From Flavimaribacter sp039888615 (GTDB taxonomy: Bacteria > Pseudomonadota > Alphaproteobacteria > Rhizobiales > Rhizobiaceae), in the NCBI GenBank assembly GCA_039888615.1, contig JBDQQS010000002.1: a stretch of DNA of 64,000 nt; one strand, given 5' to 3'. The notes beneath the pieces were generated by a model that saw only the letters and a program-made list of their open reading frames with translations, had not been told where the DNA came from and did not search any database. A program made the position numbers and the translations under genes. Shown here piece after piece: positions 16,850 to 25,674 of this stretch (positions are counted from its first letter, which is position 1; each line of letters begins with the position of its first letter).

Positions 16850-17521
16850 ATGAATGAGACAGTCGACAAATACTGTGAGAGGCTGGATGCGAGCTTCTGG
16901 TCCGAGCCGCTGAACGCGATCACCAACTTCGCATTCATCGTCGCCTGCCTGCTGGCGCTATACGCCTGGCGGCAAGGCGCATCCCGGTCTGCGCCGGCGT
17001 TGTTGCTGTCTCTTTGGATCGGGGTGATCGGCGTTGGATCTTTCCTGTTCCACACATTTGCGACGCGCTGGGCGCTCGCCGCCGACAGTCTGCCGATTCT
17101 CATCTTCATTCTCGCCTATGTCTATCTGGCGATGCGCGACTATCTTGGGCTGACGGCGTGGATCTCCCTGGCGATAGTTTTTTTCTACATTGTGGCTTCC
17201 GTTGTCGCTACGCCGCTCCTGACGCGCGTCGCAGGTTCCTCAGCCGGCTACATGACCGCCTTGATCGCGATGGTCGTCGTGGCTGCGCTTGTGCGCGGCA
17301 AAGACCGTCCGGTGAGTAATGGACTATTTGTCACAGCCGCTGTGTTCTGCGCCTCGATTGGCTTCCGGATGATCGACCTGCCGCTCTGCGAGACCGTGGC
17401 GATGGGCACGCATTTCGTGTGGCATATTCTCAATGCGGTCGTCCTCTACGCGCTCGCAAGGATATATATTGACAGTCGGGAGAGGACGGTCGCGGTCGCG
17501 TCGATGCCACGAGGCCATTGA
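16850..17521 (+). CDS. Ceramidase-family (CREST superfamily) integral membrane protein
   Basis: The 223-residue protein has about seven membrane segments. It carries the alkaline ceramidase pattern: VDKYCER and EPLNAITNFAF at the N terminus, SFLFHTFATRW with a conserved Ser-x-x-x-His, a central Asp in LAADSLP, and GTHFVWHILNA with paired His near the end. Family members are thought to be zinc hydrolases of amide-linked lipids. The start at 16850 gives the usual N terminus; an upstream ATG at 16805 has an AAGGAG site about 12 bases away and cannot be excluded. Its link to the gbc genes is unclear; the roughly 130-base gap before it may hold its own promoter. Confidence 0.75.
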   Translation: MNETVDKYCERLDASFWSEPLNAITNFAFIVACLLALYAWRQGASRSAPALLLSLWIGVIGVGSFLFHTFATRWALAADSLPILIFILAYVYLAMRDYLGLTAWISLAIVFFYIVASVVATPLLTRVAGSSAGYMTALIAMVVVAALVRGKDRPVSNGLFVTAAVFCASIGFRMIDLPLCETVAMGTHFVWHILNAVVLYALARIYIDSRERTVAVASMPRGH

Positions 17522-17677
17522 AAACGGGACCCGCTCTCATATTTGTCCGGGTCGTGTGCGGTCCGTGTGTTCCGCCACGATAGACGCCGTCCTCGACACC
17601 TTTCGGTCGTTCCGGATTGTGCGTTGTGGAACGCGTCCGCACGTCGTAGTATTTTGCAGTGCAAACGGACTGATGCG

Positions 17678-17705
17678 TTGACTGGACTGACTGATTGTGT
17701 AAACC
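17678..17705 (+). promoter_or_regulatory. Candidate promoter of the nuo operon
   Basis: TTGACT (17678-17683) and TAAACC (17700-17705) are 16 bases apart, about 55 bases before nuoA. The matches to consensus are five and four of six. Two TCGCGAA repeats lie between the -10 and the start codon. The upstream 235-base gap has no other obvious signal. Confidence 0.4.
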
Positions 17706-17759
17706 GACACCTTAGAACCATTCGCGAAATGGCGGCTCGCGAAAGTGTTAGGAAATATG

Positions 17760-18125
17760 ATGACCGAACTTCTCAGCTCATATCTGCCGATTGTTGTATT
17801 CATTGGTATTAGCCTGGTCATTGGAGCCGCTTTGCTCGTCGCTCCATTCATCATCGCCTTCAAGGCGCCCGACTCGGAAAAGCTTTCGGCCTATGAATGC
17901 GGATTCAACGCCTTCGACGATGCGCGAATGAAGTTTGATATCAGATTTTACCTCGTGGCGATCCTGTTCATCATCTTCGATCTCGAAGTCGCGTTCCTGT
18001 TTCCCTGGGCGGTCTCTTTCGATGGAATCGGCTGGTTCGGATTCTGGTCGATGATGATCTTCCTCGGCATCCTGACGATCGGCTTCGCCTATGAGTGGAA
18101 AAAGGGAGCGCTGGAATGGGAGTAG
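17760..18125 (+). CDS. nuoA: NADH-quinone oxidoreductase subunit A
   Basis: The 121-residue membrane subunit has three helices and the conserved loop KLSAYECGFNAFDDARMKFD, whose Cys and acidic residues lie near the quinone-binding region of complex I. A second ATG three bases upstream is equally placed; AGGAAAT precedes both. It opens the 14-subunit operon, and its last codons overlap the nuoB start by about ten bases. Confidence 0.96.
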   Translation: MTELLSSYLPIVVFIGISLVIGAALLVAPFIIAFKAPDSEKLSAYECGFNAFDDARMKFDIRFYLVAILFIIFDLEVAFLFPWAVSFDGIGWFGFWSMMIFLGILTIGFAYEWKKGALEWE

Positions 18126-18697
18126 GCGACACCATGTCGACGCTTGTTGCACCGCAACCGAAAGGCGTTATTGATCCGTCCACGGGCAAGCCGGTTGGCG
18201 CCAATGATCCGTTCTACGGCGAAATCAACAATGAGCTCGCCGACAAGGGTTTCCTCGTCACCTCTGCGGACGAATTGATCAAATGGTCCCGCACTGGATC
18301 GCTGATGTGGATGACCTTCGGTCTTGCCTGCTGCGCGGTTGAGATGATGCAGATGTCGATGCCGCGCTACGATGGCGAGCGCTTCGGTTTTGCGCCGCGC
18401 GCGTCACCGCGCCAGTCGGATGTCATGATCGTCGCTGGTACGCTGACCAACAAGATGGCGCCCGCGCTCCGCAAGGTCTACGACCAGATGCCTGAGCCGC
18501 GTTACGTCATATCTATGGGGTCGTGCGCCAATGGCGGCGGTTACTACCATTATTCCTATTCCGTCGTTCGCGGCTGCGATCGCGTTGTGCCGATAGACAT
18601 CTATGTGCCTGGTTGCCCGCCGACCGCCGAAGCGCTGCTTTACGGTGTGTTGCTGCTGCAGAAGAAGATTCGACGCACCGGAACGATAGAACGCTAG
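18116..18697 (+). CDS. nuoB: NADH-quinone oxidoreductase subunit B
   Basis: The 193-residue peripheral-arm subunit binds iron-sulphur cluster N2, the last electron donor to quinone. The four expected cysteines are visible in GLACCAVEMM, GSCANGGG and VPGCPPTAEA. An N-terminal extension of about 40 residues before the conserved core is normal for rhizobial NuoB. The start at 18116 has AAGGGAG upstream and overlaps nuoA; ATG at 18134 is an alternative. Confidence 0.96.
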   Translation: MGVGDTMSTLVAPQPKGVIDPSTGKPVGANDPFYGEINNELADKGFLVTSADELIKWSRTGSLMWMTFGLACCAVEMMQMSMPRYDGERFGFAPRASPRQSDVMIVAGTLTNKMAPALRKVYDQMPEPRYVISMGSCANGGGYYHYSYSVVRGCDRVVPIDIYVPGCPPTAEALLYGVLLLQKKIRRTGTIER

Positions 18698-18718
18698 GGG
18701 CCCGAGAAAGGCTGTTGC

Positions 18719-19321
18719 ATGAGTGAAGCGTTGCAAGAACTTGCCGCCTACATCACCGAACGCAAGGACGGTGCGGTTATGTGGCACGAGGTCCGCTTCG
18801 GCGAGTTGACGCTTGTTTCCGACCCGGCGCACATCATCCGTCTGCTGACCTTTCTTCGCGATGATTCCCAGTGCCAGTTCATCAATTTTACCGACATTTG
18901 CGGCGTTGACTGGCCGGGTCGCGAGAAGCGGTTCGATGTTGTCTACCATCTGATGTCGCCTCGTCAGAACATGCGCATCCGTGTCAAGGTTCCAGTCGGA
19001 GAAGACGAGACCATTCCGTCGGCCACCGGGGTCTTTCCGGGCGCAGACTGGTTCGAGCGCGAAGCCTATGATCTTTACGGCATCCTGTTTACCGGACACC
19101 CGGACCTGCGTCGCATCCTGACAGACTACGGGTTTGACGGACATCCGCTGCGCAAGGATTTCCCGACGACCGGATTCGTGGAAGTGCGGTACGACGAGGA
19201 GGTCAAGCGCGTCGTCTACGAACCGGTGCAGTTGCGACAGGAATTCCGAAATTTTGATTTTCTGTCGCCCTGGGAGAATGCCGAATACATTCTGCCGGGC
19301 GATGAAAAGGCCAGTGAATAA
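18719..19321 (+). CDS. nuoC: NADH-quinone oxidoreductase subunit C
   Basis: The 200-residue peripheral subunit has the 30-kDa signature ADWFEREAYDLYGILFTGHPDLRRILTDY in two pieces around residues 110-138, followed by HPLRKDFP. It supports the NuoD/NuoB quinone site. It is separate from NuoD here, as in most alphaproteobacteria, not fused as in E. coli. Unusually, an unrelated GFA-family gene follows before nuoD. Confidence 0.96.
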   Translation: MSEALQELAAYITERKDGAVMWHEVRFGELTLVSDPAHIIRLLTFLRDDSQCQFINFTDICGVDWPGREKRFDVVYHLMSPRQNMRIRVKVPVGEDETIPSATGVFPGADWFEREAYDLYGILFTGHPDLRRILTDYGFDGHPLRKDFPTTGFVEVRYDEEVKRVVYEPVQLRQEFRNFDFLSPWENAEYILPGDEKASE

Positions 19322-19337
19322 GAGCTTCTGATCGATC

Positions 19338-19790
19338 ATGAGCGAAACACAGGACATCGGCGCACAGCAAAGCCTGAAGGGGCGGTGCCTTTGCGGCTCC
19401 GTGCAGTTCACGGCAGCTCCGCAGTCGCGTGACATGAACGCCTGTCACTGCGTCATGTGCCGTCGCTGGTCCGCCGGTCCGTTTCTGGCGGTCGATTGCG
19501 GCGACACCGTGCGTTATGATTCCGACGATGGTTTGGCGTTTTATCCGTCATCGGAATGGGGTGAGCGCGGTTTCTGCAAGAATTGTGGAACATCGCTTAT
19601 CTGGAAGATGCAGGGGCGTCCCGAATGTCATGTGTCGACACAGGCCTTCGAGGAAGCAGGCGGTTTTACGCTGACTTCGGAAATCTTCGTGGACGAGAAA
19701 CCTGAAGGTTACGCCTTTGCCGGCGACATAAAGAAAATGACAGGCCCGGAGGTGATCGCGGCCTTCATGCAAGAACAGGAAGGCGCGTAG
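19338..19790 (+). CDS. GFA-family zinc protein inside the nuo operon
   Basis: The 150-residue protein has the Mss4/GFA zinc fold with CLCGSV near residue 18, CHCVMCRR near residue 38 and FCKNCGT near residue 75. The family is named after a glutathione-dependent formaldehyde-activating enzyme, but most members have no shown reaction. It lies between nuoC (16-base gap) and nuoD, whose ATG directly follows its stop codon, so it is transcribed and probably translated with complex I. It is not a known complex I subunit. A role linked to redox or thiol chemistry is conceivable but not supported by sequence alone. Confidence 0.85.
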   Translation: MSETQDIGAQQSLKGRCLCGSVQFTAAPQSRDMNACHCVMCRRWSAGPFLAVDCGDTVRYDSDDGLAFYPSSEWGERGFCKNCGTSLIWKMQGRPECHVSTQAFEEAGGFTLTSEIFVDEKPEGYAFAGDIKKMTGPEVIAAFMQEQEGA

Positions 19791-20981
19791 ATGAACGAGC
19801 ATAATGTACGCAACTTCAACATCAACTTCGGCCCGCAACATCCTGCTGCGCATGGTGTTTTGCGCCTTGTCCTAGAGCTCGACGGCGAGGTTGTGGAGCG
19901 CGTCGATCCGCATATCGGCCTTCTGCACCGCGGCACTGAAAAGCTGATCGAATCGAAAACCTATCTGCAGGCCGTGCCGTATTTCGACAGGCTCGATTAT
20001 GTCGCGCCAATGAATCAGGAGCATGCTTTCGCGCTTGCCGTCGAACGTCTCATTGGCGTCGAAGTCCCGATCCGCGGACAATTGATTCGGGTGCTCTACA
20101 GCGAAATCGGCCGCATCCTTTCGCATTTGCTCAACGTGACGACCCAAGCCATGGACGTAGGCGCCCTGACGCCGCCGCTCTGGGGTTTCGAGGAACGCGA
20201 AAAGCTGATGGTCTTTTACGAGCGCGCCTGCGGCGCGCGCATGCATTCGGCCTATTTCCGGCCGGGCGGCGTTCACCAGGATCTGCCTGCGGATCTCGTC
20301 GAGGACATCGGCAAGTGGTGCGATCCGTTCCTGAAGGTCTGCGACGATATCGAGGGTCTGCTCACCGACAACCGCATCTTCAAGCAGCGCAATGTCGACA
20401 TCGGCGTGGTCAAGCTTGACGAAGCCTGGGCGTGGGGTTTCTCCGGCGTGATGGTGCGCGGTTCGGGCGCGGCATGGGACTTGCGCCGCGCGCAGCCCTA
20501 CGAGTGCTACAACGACATGGAATTCGAAATTCCGATCGGCAAGAACGGCGACTGCTACGACCGCTATCTCATCCGCATGGAAGAGATGCGTCAGTCGGTC
20601 AAGATCATGAAGCAGTGCGTCGAGCGGCTCTTCAGCACCGAACGGACAGGGCCCGTGTCCTCCACGGATGGCAAGATCGTGCCGCCGAAACGCGGCCAGA
20701 TGAAACGTTCGATGGAAGCGCTGATACATCATTTCAAGCTCTACACCGAGGGCTTTCACGTGCCGGAAGGCGAAGTGTACGCCTGTGTCGAGGCGCCGAA
20801 GGGCGAATTCGGCGTTTACCTTGTGTCCGATGGCGGCAACAAACCCTATCGCTGCAAGATCAAGGCGCCAGGCTACGCCCATCTCCAGGCAATGGATTTC
20901 CTCTGCAGGGGACACATGCTGGCGGACGTCTCCGCTGTTCTCGGTTCCCTTGATATCGTCTTCGGGGAAGTTGATCGCTGA
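19791..20981 (+). CDS. nuoD: NADH-quinone oxidoreductase subunit D
   Basis: The 396-residue 49-kDa subunit forms most of the quinone-reduction chamber. It starts NFNINFGPQHPAAHGVLRL, a family hallmark with the quinone-contacting His in HGVLR. It continues with HIGLLHRGTEKLIE and RPGGVHQDLP, and ends FGEVDR, the conserved Arg-terminated tail. No start ambiguity: the ATG immediately follows the preceding stop. The next gene overlaps it by one base. Confidence 0.98.
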   Translation: MNEHNVRNFNINFGPQHPAAHGVLRLVLELDGEVVERVDPHIGLLHRGTEKLIESKTYLQAVPYFDRLDYVAPMNQEHAFALAVERLIGVEVPIRGQLIRVLYSEIGRILSHLLNVTTQAMDVGALTPPLWGFEEREKLMVFYERACGARMHSAYFRPGGVHQDLPADLVEDIGKWCDPFLKVCDDIEGLLTDNRIFKQRNVDIGVVKLDEAWAWGFSGVMVRGSGAAWDLRRAQPYECYNDMEFEIPIGKNGDCYDRYLIRMEEMRQSVKIMKQCVERLFSTERTGPVSSTDGKIVPPKRGQMKRSMEALIHHFKLYTEGFHVPEGEVYACVEAPKGEFGVYLVSDGGNKPYRCKIKAPGYAHLQAMDFLCRGHMLADVSAVLGSLDIVFGEVDR

Positions 20982-21238
20982 TGCTACGGTTCGCCATGCC
21001 GATGCTGCTTTTGATGACGGTCGCGATGGCGGCGGTTTCGCCGGCGCGCGCGCAGGATTCGGGCGGGGCGATCACCAACATGAAGACCCTTATACAGAGC
21101 GGATTCGATATAAAGGCAGCCGCCCCGAACGGCGACAAATTTGTTGTATTCCTGCAGCGGGAGCGGGAAGCCTACGCCTGCGAGTTCGTGACGCTTACAG
21201 TGTCGCGTTGCGGCGCCATAAATAATGAGGCCAATTGA
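20981..21238 (+). CDS. Small secreted hypothetical protein in the nuo operon
   Basis: The 85-residue product begins with a signal peptide: a hydrophobic core rich in Met and Leu, then a probable cleavage site after ARA at residue 24. The mature part of about 60 residues has two cysteines (ACEF and RCGA) that could form a disulphide in the periplasm. Its start overlaps the nuoD stop (TGATG), so it is translationally coupled. I do not recognise a family. It is not one of the 14 standard subunits. Confidence 0.7.
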   Translation: MLRFAMPMLLLMTVAMAAVSPARAQDSGGAITNMKTLIQSGFDIKAAAPNGDKFVVFLQREREAYACEFVTLTVSRCGAINNEAN

Positions 21239-21240
21239 GT

Positions 21241-22218
21241 ATGTCCGTTCGCCGTCTTGCAGAAGATGATGTCCAGCCTGCGGCTTTCCGCTTCAACGAG
21301 GACAACGCCGCCTGGGCGCAGCAGACCATCGGCAAGTATCCGCAGGGGCGTCAGCAATCCGCCATCATCCCGCTTTTAATGCGCGCCCAGGAGCAGGAAG
21401 GCTGGGTCACCAAGGCGGCGATCGAGTCCATCGCGGACATGCTGGAAATGCCCTATATCCGCGCTCTCGAGGTCGCGACCTTCTACACCCAGTTCCAGCT
21501 GAAGCCGGTCGGCACGAAGGCCCACGTCCAGGTCTGCGGCACCACGCCCTGCATGCTGCGCGGCTCCGAAGAACTCATCAGAGTCTGCCGCAACAAGATC
21601 AATGAAAAGCCGTTCGAGCCAAACGAGGCCGGCACGCTCTCCTGGGAAGAGGTCGAGTGCCAGGGCGCCTGCGTAAACGCGCCCATGGTCATGATCTTCA
21701 AGGACGCCTATGAGGACCTGACGCCGGAACAACTCGCCGACATCATCGACAAGTTCGAGGTTGGCGAGGGCGACAGCGTGACGCCCGGACCGCAGAATGG
21801 CCGACATCTCTCGGCTCCGATCAGCGGCCTGAAGACGCTTCTCGACGAAGACAAGCCGATCGCAGCCAAGAAAGCCGCGACGAAGAAAACGGCGCCTGCG
21901 TCCAGGCCCGCGGCCGCAAAGGAAGCGTCTGTTCCGGACGACGCCAATAGGCCTCAAGGCATCGAAAAGCCGGGAGACGCCGACAATCTGAGACTGATCT
22001 CCGGCGTCGGGCCGAAAATCGAAGGTCTTCTGCACTCGCTTGGAATCTACAAATGGGAGCAGATTACCAAATGGACGAAGGAAGAACGCGACTGGGTCGA
22101 CGGATACCTGAAGTTCAAGGGACGCATCGAACGCGAAGACTGGGTCAAACAGGCCGAAGCGCTCGCCAAGGGCGGCGCCGAAGAATATGAACGCGTCTTC
22201 GGAAAGAAGCCGAGATAG
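21241..22218 (+). CDS. nuoE: NADH-quinone oxidoreductase subunit E with C-terminal helix-hairpin-helix-like extension
   Basis: The 325-residue protein has an N-terminal thioredoxin-like NuoE domain of about 175 residues with the [2Fe-2S] cysteines in VCGTTPC and CQGACVNAP. A Lys/Ala-rich linker (KKAATKKTAPASRPAAAK) follows. A C-terminal domain around residues 240-325 contains LISGVGPKIEGLLHSLGI, resembling a helix-hairpin-helix module. E. coli NuoE lacks the last two parts, but rhizobial forms often have them. NuoE and NuoF form the NADH dehydrogenase module. The ATG at 21241 is preferred over an in-frame TTG six bases upstream. Confidence 0.95.
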   Translation: MSVRRLAEDDVQPAAFRFNEDNAAWAQQTIGKYPQGRQQSAIIPLLMRAQEQEGWVTKAAIESIADMLEMPYIRALEVATFYTQFQLKPVGTKAHVQVCGTTPCMLRGSEELIRVCRNKINEKPFEPNEAGTLSWEEVECQGACVNAPMVMIFKDAYEDLTPEQLADIIDKFEVGEGDSVTPGPQNGRHLSAPISGLKTLLDEDKPIAAKKAATKKTAPASRPAAAKEASVPDDANRPQGIEKPGDADNLRLISGVGPKIEGLLHSLGIYKWEQITKWTKEERDWVDGYLKFKGRIEREDWVKQAEALAKGGAEEYERVFGKKPR

Positions 22219-22238
22219 GGCCGGGTAGGGAATGAGTC

Positions 22239-23540
22239 ATGCTCAAGGATAAAGACCGCATCTTTACCAATATCTACGGCCTGAAGGACAAGAGCCTGAA
22301 GGGCGCTATGGCGCGCGGCCACTGGGACAACACCAAAGGCCTCATCGAAAAGGGCCGCGACTGGATCATCGCCGAGATGAAGACCTCGGGCCTGCGCGGT
22401 CGCGGCGGCGCGGGCTTCCCAACCGGTCTCAAATGGTCCTTCATGCCGAAGGAAACCGACGGCCGGCAGCATTATCTGGTTGTCAACGCTGACGAATCCG
22501 AACCCGGCACCTGCAAGGACCGGGAAATCATGCGTAACGATCCGCATACGCTGATCGAGGGCTGCGTGATCGCCAGCTTTGCGATGAGCGCGCACACGGC
22601 CTACATCTACATTCGCGGCGAATATATACGCGAACGTGAGGCGTTGCAGAACGCGATCGACGAGTGCTACGACGCCGGCATCCTAGGCAAGAACAACAAG
22701 TGCGGCTGGGACATGGACGTTTTCGTCCATCACGGCGCAGGCGCTTATATTTGCGGCGAGGAAACCGCGCTGCTGGAGAGCCTGGAAGGCAAGAAGGGGC
22801 AGCCGCGCCTCAAGCCGCCATTTCCGGCGAATGTTGGCCTCTACGGCTGCCCGACCACCGTTAACAACGTCGAATCGATCGCAGTGGCGCCGACGATCCT
22901 GCGGCGCGGCGGCGCATGGTTCGCCGGCTTCGGACGTCCGAACAACGCCGGCACCAAGCTTTTCTGCGTATCCGGACACGTCAACGAACCGGCGACCTTC
23001 GAGGAGGAAATGTCGATCCCGTTCCGTGAACTGATAGACAAGCATTGCGGCGGCATTCGCGGCGGCTGGGACAATCTTCTGGCGGTCATTCCGGGCGGCT
23101 CGTCGGTTCCGGTGGTGCCCGCCGAGGAGATCATCGACTGTCCGATGGATTTCGACAGCCTTCGCGACCTCAAATCGGGTCTCGGAACGGCTGCCGTCAT
23201 CGTGATGGACAAGTCGACCGACATCGTAAAGGCGATTGCTCGCCTGTCGCACTTCTACAAGCACGAAAGCTGCGGACAGTGTACGCCCTGCCGTGAGGGA
23301 ACCGGCTGGATGTGGCGCGTGATGGAGCGCATGGTCGTTGGCAACGCCCGCAAGGAAGAAATCGACATGCTGCTGCAGGTCACAAAGCAGGTCGAGGGGC
23401 ACACAATCTGCGCACTCGGCGACGCTGCAGCGTGGCCCATTCAGGGGCTGATCCGGCATTTTAGGCCGGAGATGGAAAGACGCATTGACGAATTTACGCG
23501 CAACGCCGGCGGGACGCCGGTGCTTGAAGCGGCGGAATAG
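22239..23540 (+). CDS. nuoF: NADH-quinone oxidoreductase subunit F
   Basis: The 433-residue subunit binds NADH, FMN and cluster N3. The FMN/NAD loop GLRGRGGAGFPTGLKW lies near residue 50, a second glycine-rich segment GAGAYICGEETALLESLEG near residue 170, and the 4Fe-4S motif ESCGQCTPCREGTGW near residue 345. Length is normal. It follows nuoE by about 20 bases. Confidence 0.98.
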   Translation: MLKDKDRIFTNIYGLKDKSLKGAMARGHWDNTKGLIEKGRDWIIAEMKTSGLRGRGGAGFPTGLKWSFMPKETDGRQHYLVVNADESEPGTCKDREIMRNDPHTLIEGCVIASFAMSAHTAYIYIRGEYIREREALQNAIDECYDAGILGKNNKCGWDMDVFVHHGAGAYICGEETALLESLEGKKGQPRLKPPFPANVGLYGCPTTVNNVESIAVAPTILRRGGAWFAGFGRPNNAGTKLFCVSGHVNEPATFEEEMSIPFRELIDKHCGGIRGGWDNLLAVIPGGSSVPVVPAEEIIDCPMDFDSLRDLKSGLGTAAVIVMDKSTDIVKAIARLSHFYKHESCGQCTPCREGTGWMWRVMERMVVGNARKEEIDMLLQVTKQVEGHTICALGDAAAWPIQGLIRHFRPEMERRIDEFTRNAGGTPVLEAAE

Positions 23541-23577
23541 GTAAGACAGGGCGGGACACCGCGGAACTGGACTTGAG

Positions 23578-25659
23578 ATGGCAAAGATCAAGGTCGACGG
23601 AAACGAAATAGAAGTGCCGGACCACTACACGCTTCTCCAGGCGTGTGAGGAGGCGGGTTCGCAGGTGCCGCGTTTCTGCTTCCATGAGCGGCTTTCGATT
23701 GCGGGCAACTGCCGTATGTGCCTCGTCGAGGTAAAGGGCGGTCCGCCAAAGCCTGCGGCGTCCTGCGCGATGGGCGTGCGCGATCTGCGGCCGGGCCCGG
23801 AAGGGCAGCCGCCGGAAGTCTTCACCAACACCCCTATGGTCAAGAAGGCTCGTGAAGGGGTAATGGAGTTTCTGCTCATCAATCATCCGCTGGACTGCCC
23901 GATCTGCGATCAGGGCGGTGAATGCGACCTGCAGGACCAGGCGATGGCCTTTGGCGTGGATTCCTCGCGATTCCACGAAAACAAGCGCGCCGTGGAAGAC
24001 AAATATATCGGCCCGCTGGTCAAGACGATCATGAACCGGTGCATCCACTGCACGCGCTGCGTTCGCTTCACGACGGAAGTTGCGGGCATATCCGAACTCG
24101 GGCTGATCGGCCGTGGCGAGGACGCCGAAATCACGACCTATCTAGAGCACGCCATGACGTCGGAAATGCAGGGCAATGTCGTGGATCTTTGCCCGGTCGG
24201 CGCCCTCACATCCAAGCCCTACGCCTTTATGGCGCGGCCCTGGGAGCTCACGAAAACCGAGACCATCGATGTCATGGACGCCTGCGGTTCGGCCATTCGT
24301 GTCGACACGCGCGGTCGCGAAGTCATGCGCATCCTGCCGCGGATAAATGAAGCCATCAATGAAGAATGGATCTCGGACAAGACGAGATATGTCGCCGACG
24401 GTCTGCGCACCCAGCGTCTCGACCGACCGTTCGTACGCGTGGACGGCAAGCTGAAGGCAGCCAGCTGGCCGGACGCTTTCACCGCGATCAAGCAGGCAGT
24501 GGACGCCGCGGCGCCGGAGAAGATCGGCGCGATTGCCGGCGACCTCGCGGCCTGCGAGGAAATGTTCGCCCTGAAGCAGCTCATGCAGTCGCTGGGTTCC
24601 TCCAATATCGATTGCCGCCAGGATGGGGCGAAGCTCGATCCGTCGAAGGGGCGGGCAAGCTACCTCTTCAATCCCACCATTACGGGCATTGAGGACGCCG
24701 ACGCGCTCCTGATCATCGGAGCCAATCCCCGTTTCGAAGCGACGGTGCTCAATGCGCGCATCCGCAAGCGATGGCGCCTGGGCGACTTCCCGATCGGCGT
24801 GATCGGCGAACAGACGGAGATGAGATACGATTACGAATATCTCGGCGCCGGTCCAAAGACCTTGGGCGATCTCGTTGCCGGAACGACTGATTTCGCAAAG
24901 ACCCTGAAGGATGCGGAGCGGCCGATCATCATCGTCGGGCAGGGCGCTCTGACCCGGGCTGACGGGATGGCTGTCCTCGAACATGCGGCAAAGCTCGCTG
25001 CCGAAGTCGGCGCGGTTTCGGAAGACTGGAACGGTTTTGCAGTTCTGCACACGGCGGCGTCGCGCGTCGGCGGACTTGACCTCGGTTTTGTGCCGGGCGA
25101 AGGCGGCGTCGGCGCGGCGGATATGCTCTCGGAAATGGACGTGCTCTTCCTGCTTGGCGCAGACGAAATGGACATGACGAAACGGCAGTCCGGCTTCACT
25201 GTCTATGTCGGCAGCCATGGCGATGTTGGCGCGCATCACGCCGACATCATTTTGCCGGCGGCGACCTACACGGAGAAAGCCGGCACCTATGTGAACACGG
25301 AAGGCCGTGTTCAGATGGGCGTTCGGGCAGGATTTGCGCCGGGCGAGGCAAAGGAAGACTGGGCCATACTGCGCGCGCTTTCGGATGTGCTGGGCAAGAA
25401 ACTTCCGTTCAATTCGCTCGGTGAGTTGCGCCTCCAGCTTTATGCGGCGCATCCGCATCTGGCTGTTGAGGACGCCATCGAACCGGGATCGCATGACGAT
25501 ATCGCCGCGCTCGCCTCAACGTCGGGTGAATTCGAGACGGCCGGCTTCGAATCGCCTATTGCGGATTTTTATCTGACCAATCCGATCGCCAGGGCTTCCG
25601 CCGTAATGGCGGAATGTTCGGCGCTTGCCCGAAGTGAAAGCGCCGTGGCGGCGGAATAG
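23578..25659 (+). CDS. nuoG: NADH-quinone oxidoreductase subunit G
   Basis: This 693-residue iron-sulphur subunit carries the electron path in the peripheral arm. The N-terminal third has the expected cluster motifs: FCFHERLSIAGNCRMC, the His-coordinated HPLDCPICDQGGECDLQ, and CIHCTRCVRF with a later CPVGAL. The remaining part is a degenerate molybdopterin-oxidoreductase-like domain without a cofactor. Length fits alphaproteobacterial NuoG and is shorter than the E. coli form. Confidence 0.97.
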   Translation: MAKIKVDGNEIEVPDHYTLLQACEEAGSQVPRFCFHERLSIAGNCRMCLVEVKGGPPKPAASCAMGVRDLRPGPEGQPPEVFTNTPMVKKAREGVMEFLLINHPLDCPICDQGGECDLQDQAMAFGVDSSRFHENKRAVEDKYIGPLVKTIMNRCIHCTRCVRFTTEVAGISELGLIGRGEDAEITTYLEHAMTSEMQGNVVDLCPVGALTSKPYAFMARPWELTKTETIDVMDACGSAIRVDTRGREVMRILPRINEAINEEWISDKTRYVADGLRTQRLDRPFVRVDGKLKAASWPDAFTAIKQAVDAAAPEKIGAIAGDLAACEEMFALKQLMQSLGSSNIDCRQDGAKLDPSKGRASYLFNPTITGIEDADALLIIGANPRFEATVLNARIRKRWRLGDFPIGVIGEQTEMRYDYEYLGAGPKTLGDLVAGTTDFAKTLKDAERPIIIVGQGALTRADGMAVLEHAAKLAAEVGAVSEDWNGFAVLHTAASRVGGLDLGFVPGEGGVGAADMLSEMDVLFLLGADEMDMTKRQSGFTVYVGSHGDVGAHHADIILPAATYTEKAGTYVNTEGRVQMGVRAGFAPGEAKEDWAILRALSDVLGKKLPFNSLGELRLQLYAAHPHLAVEDAIEPGSHDDIAALASTSGEFETAGFESPIADFYLTNPIARASAVMAECSALARSESAVAAE

Positions 25660-25674
25660 GACGAGAACAGGACA

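Noticed and set aside
15250..17109. Minus-strand open frame of about 619 codons across gbcA/gbcB/ceramidase genes
   Set aside because: It crosses three recognisable plus-strand genes and has no conserved motif.
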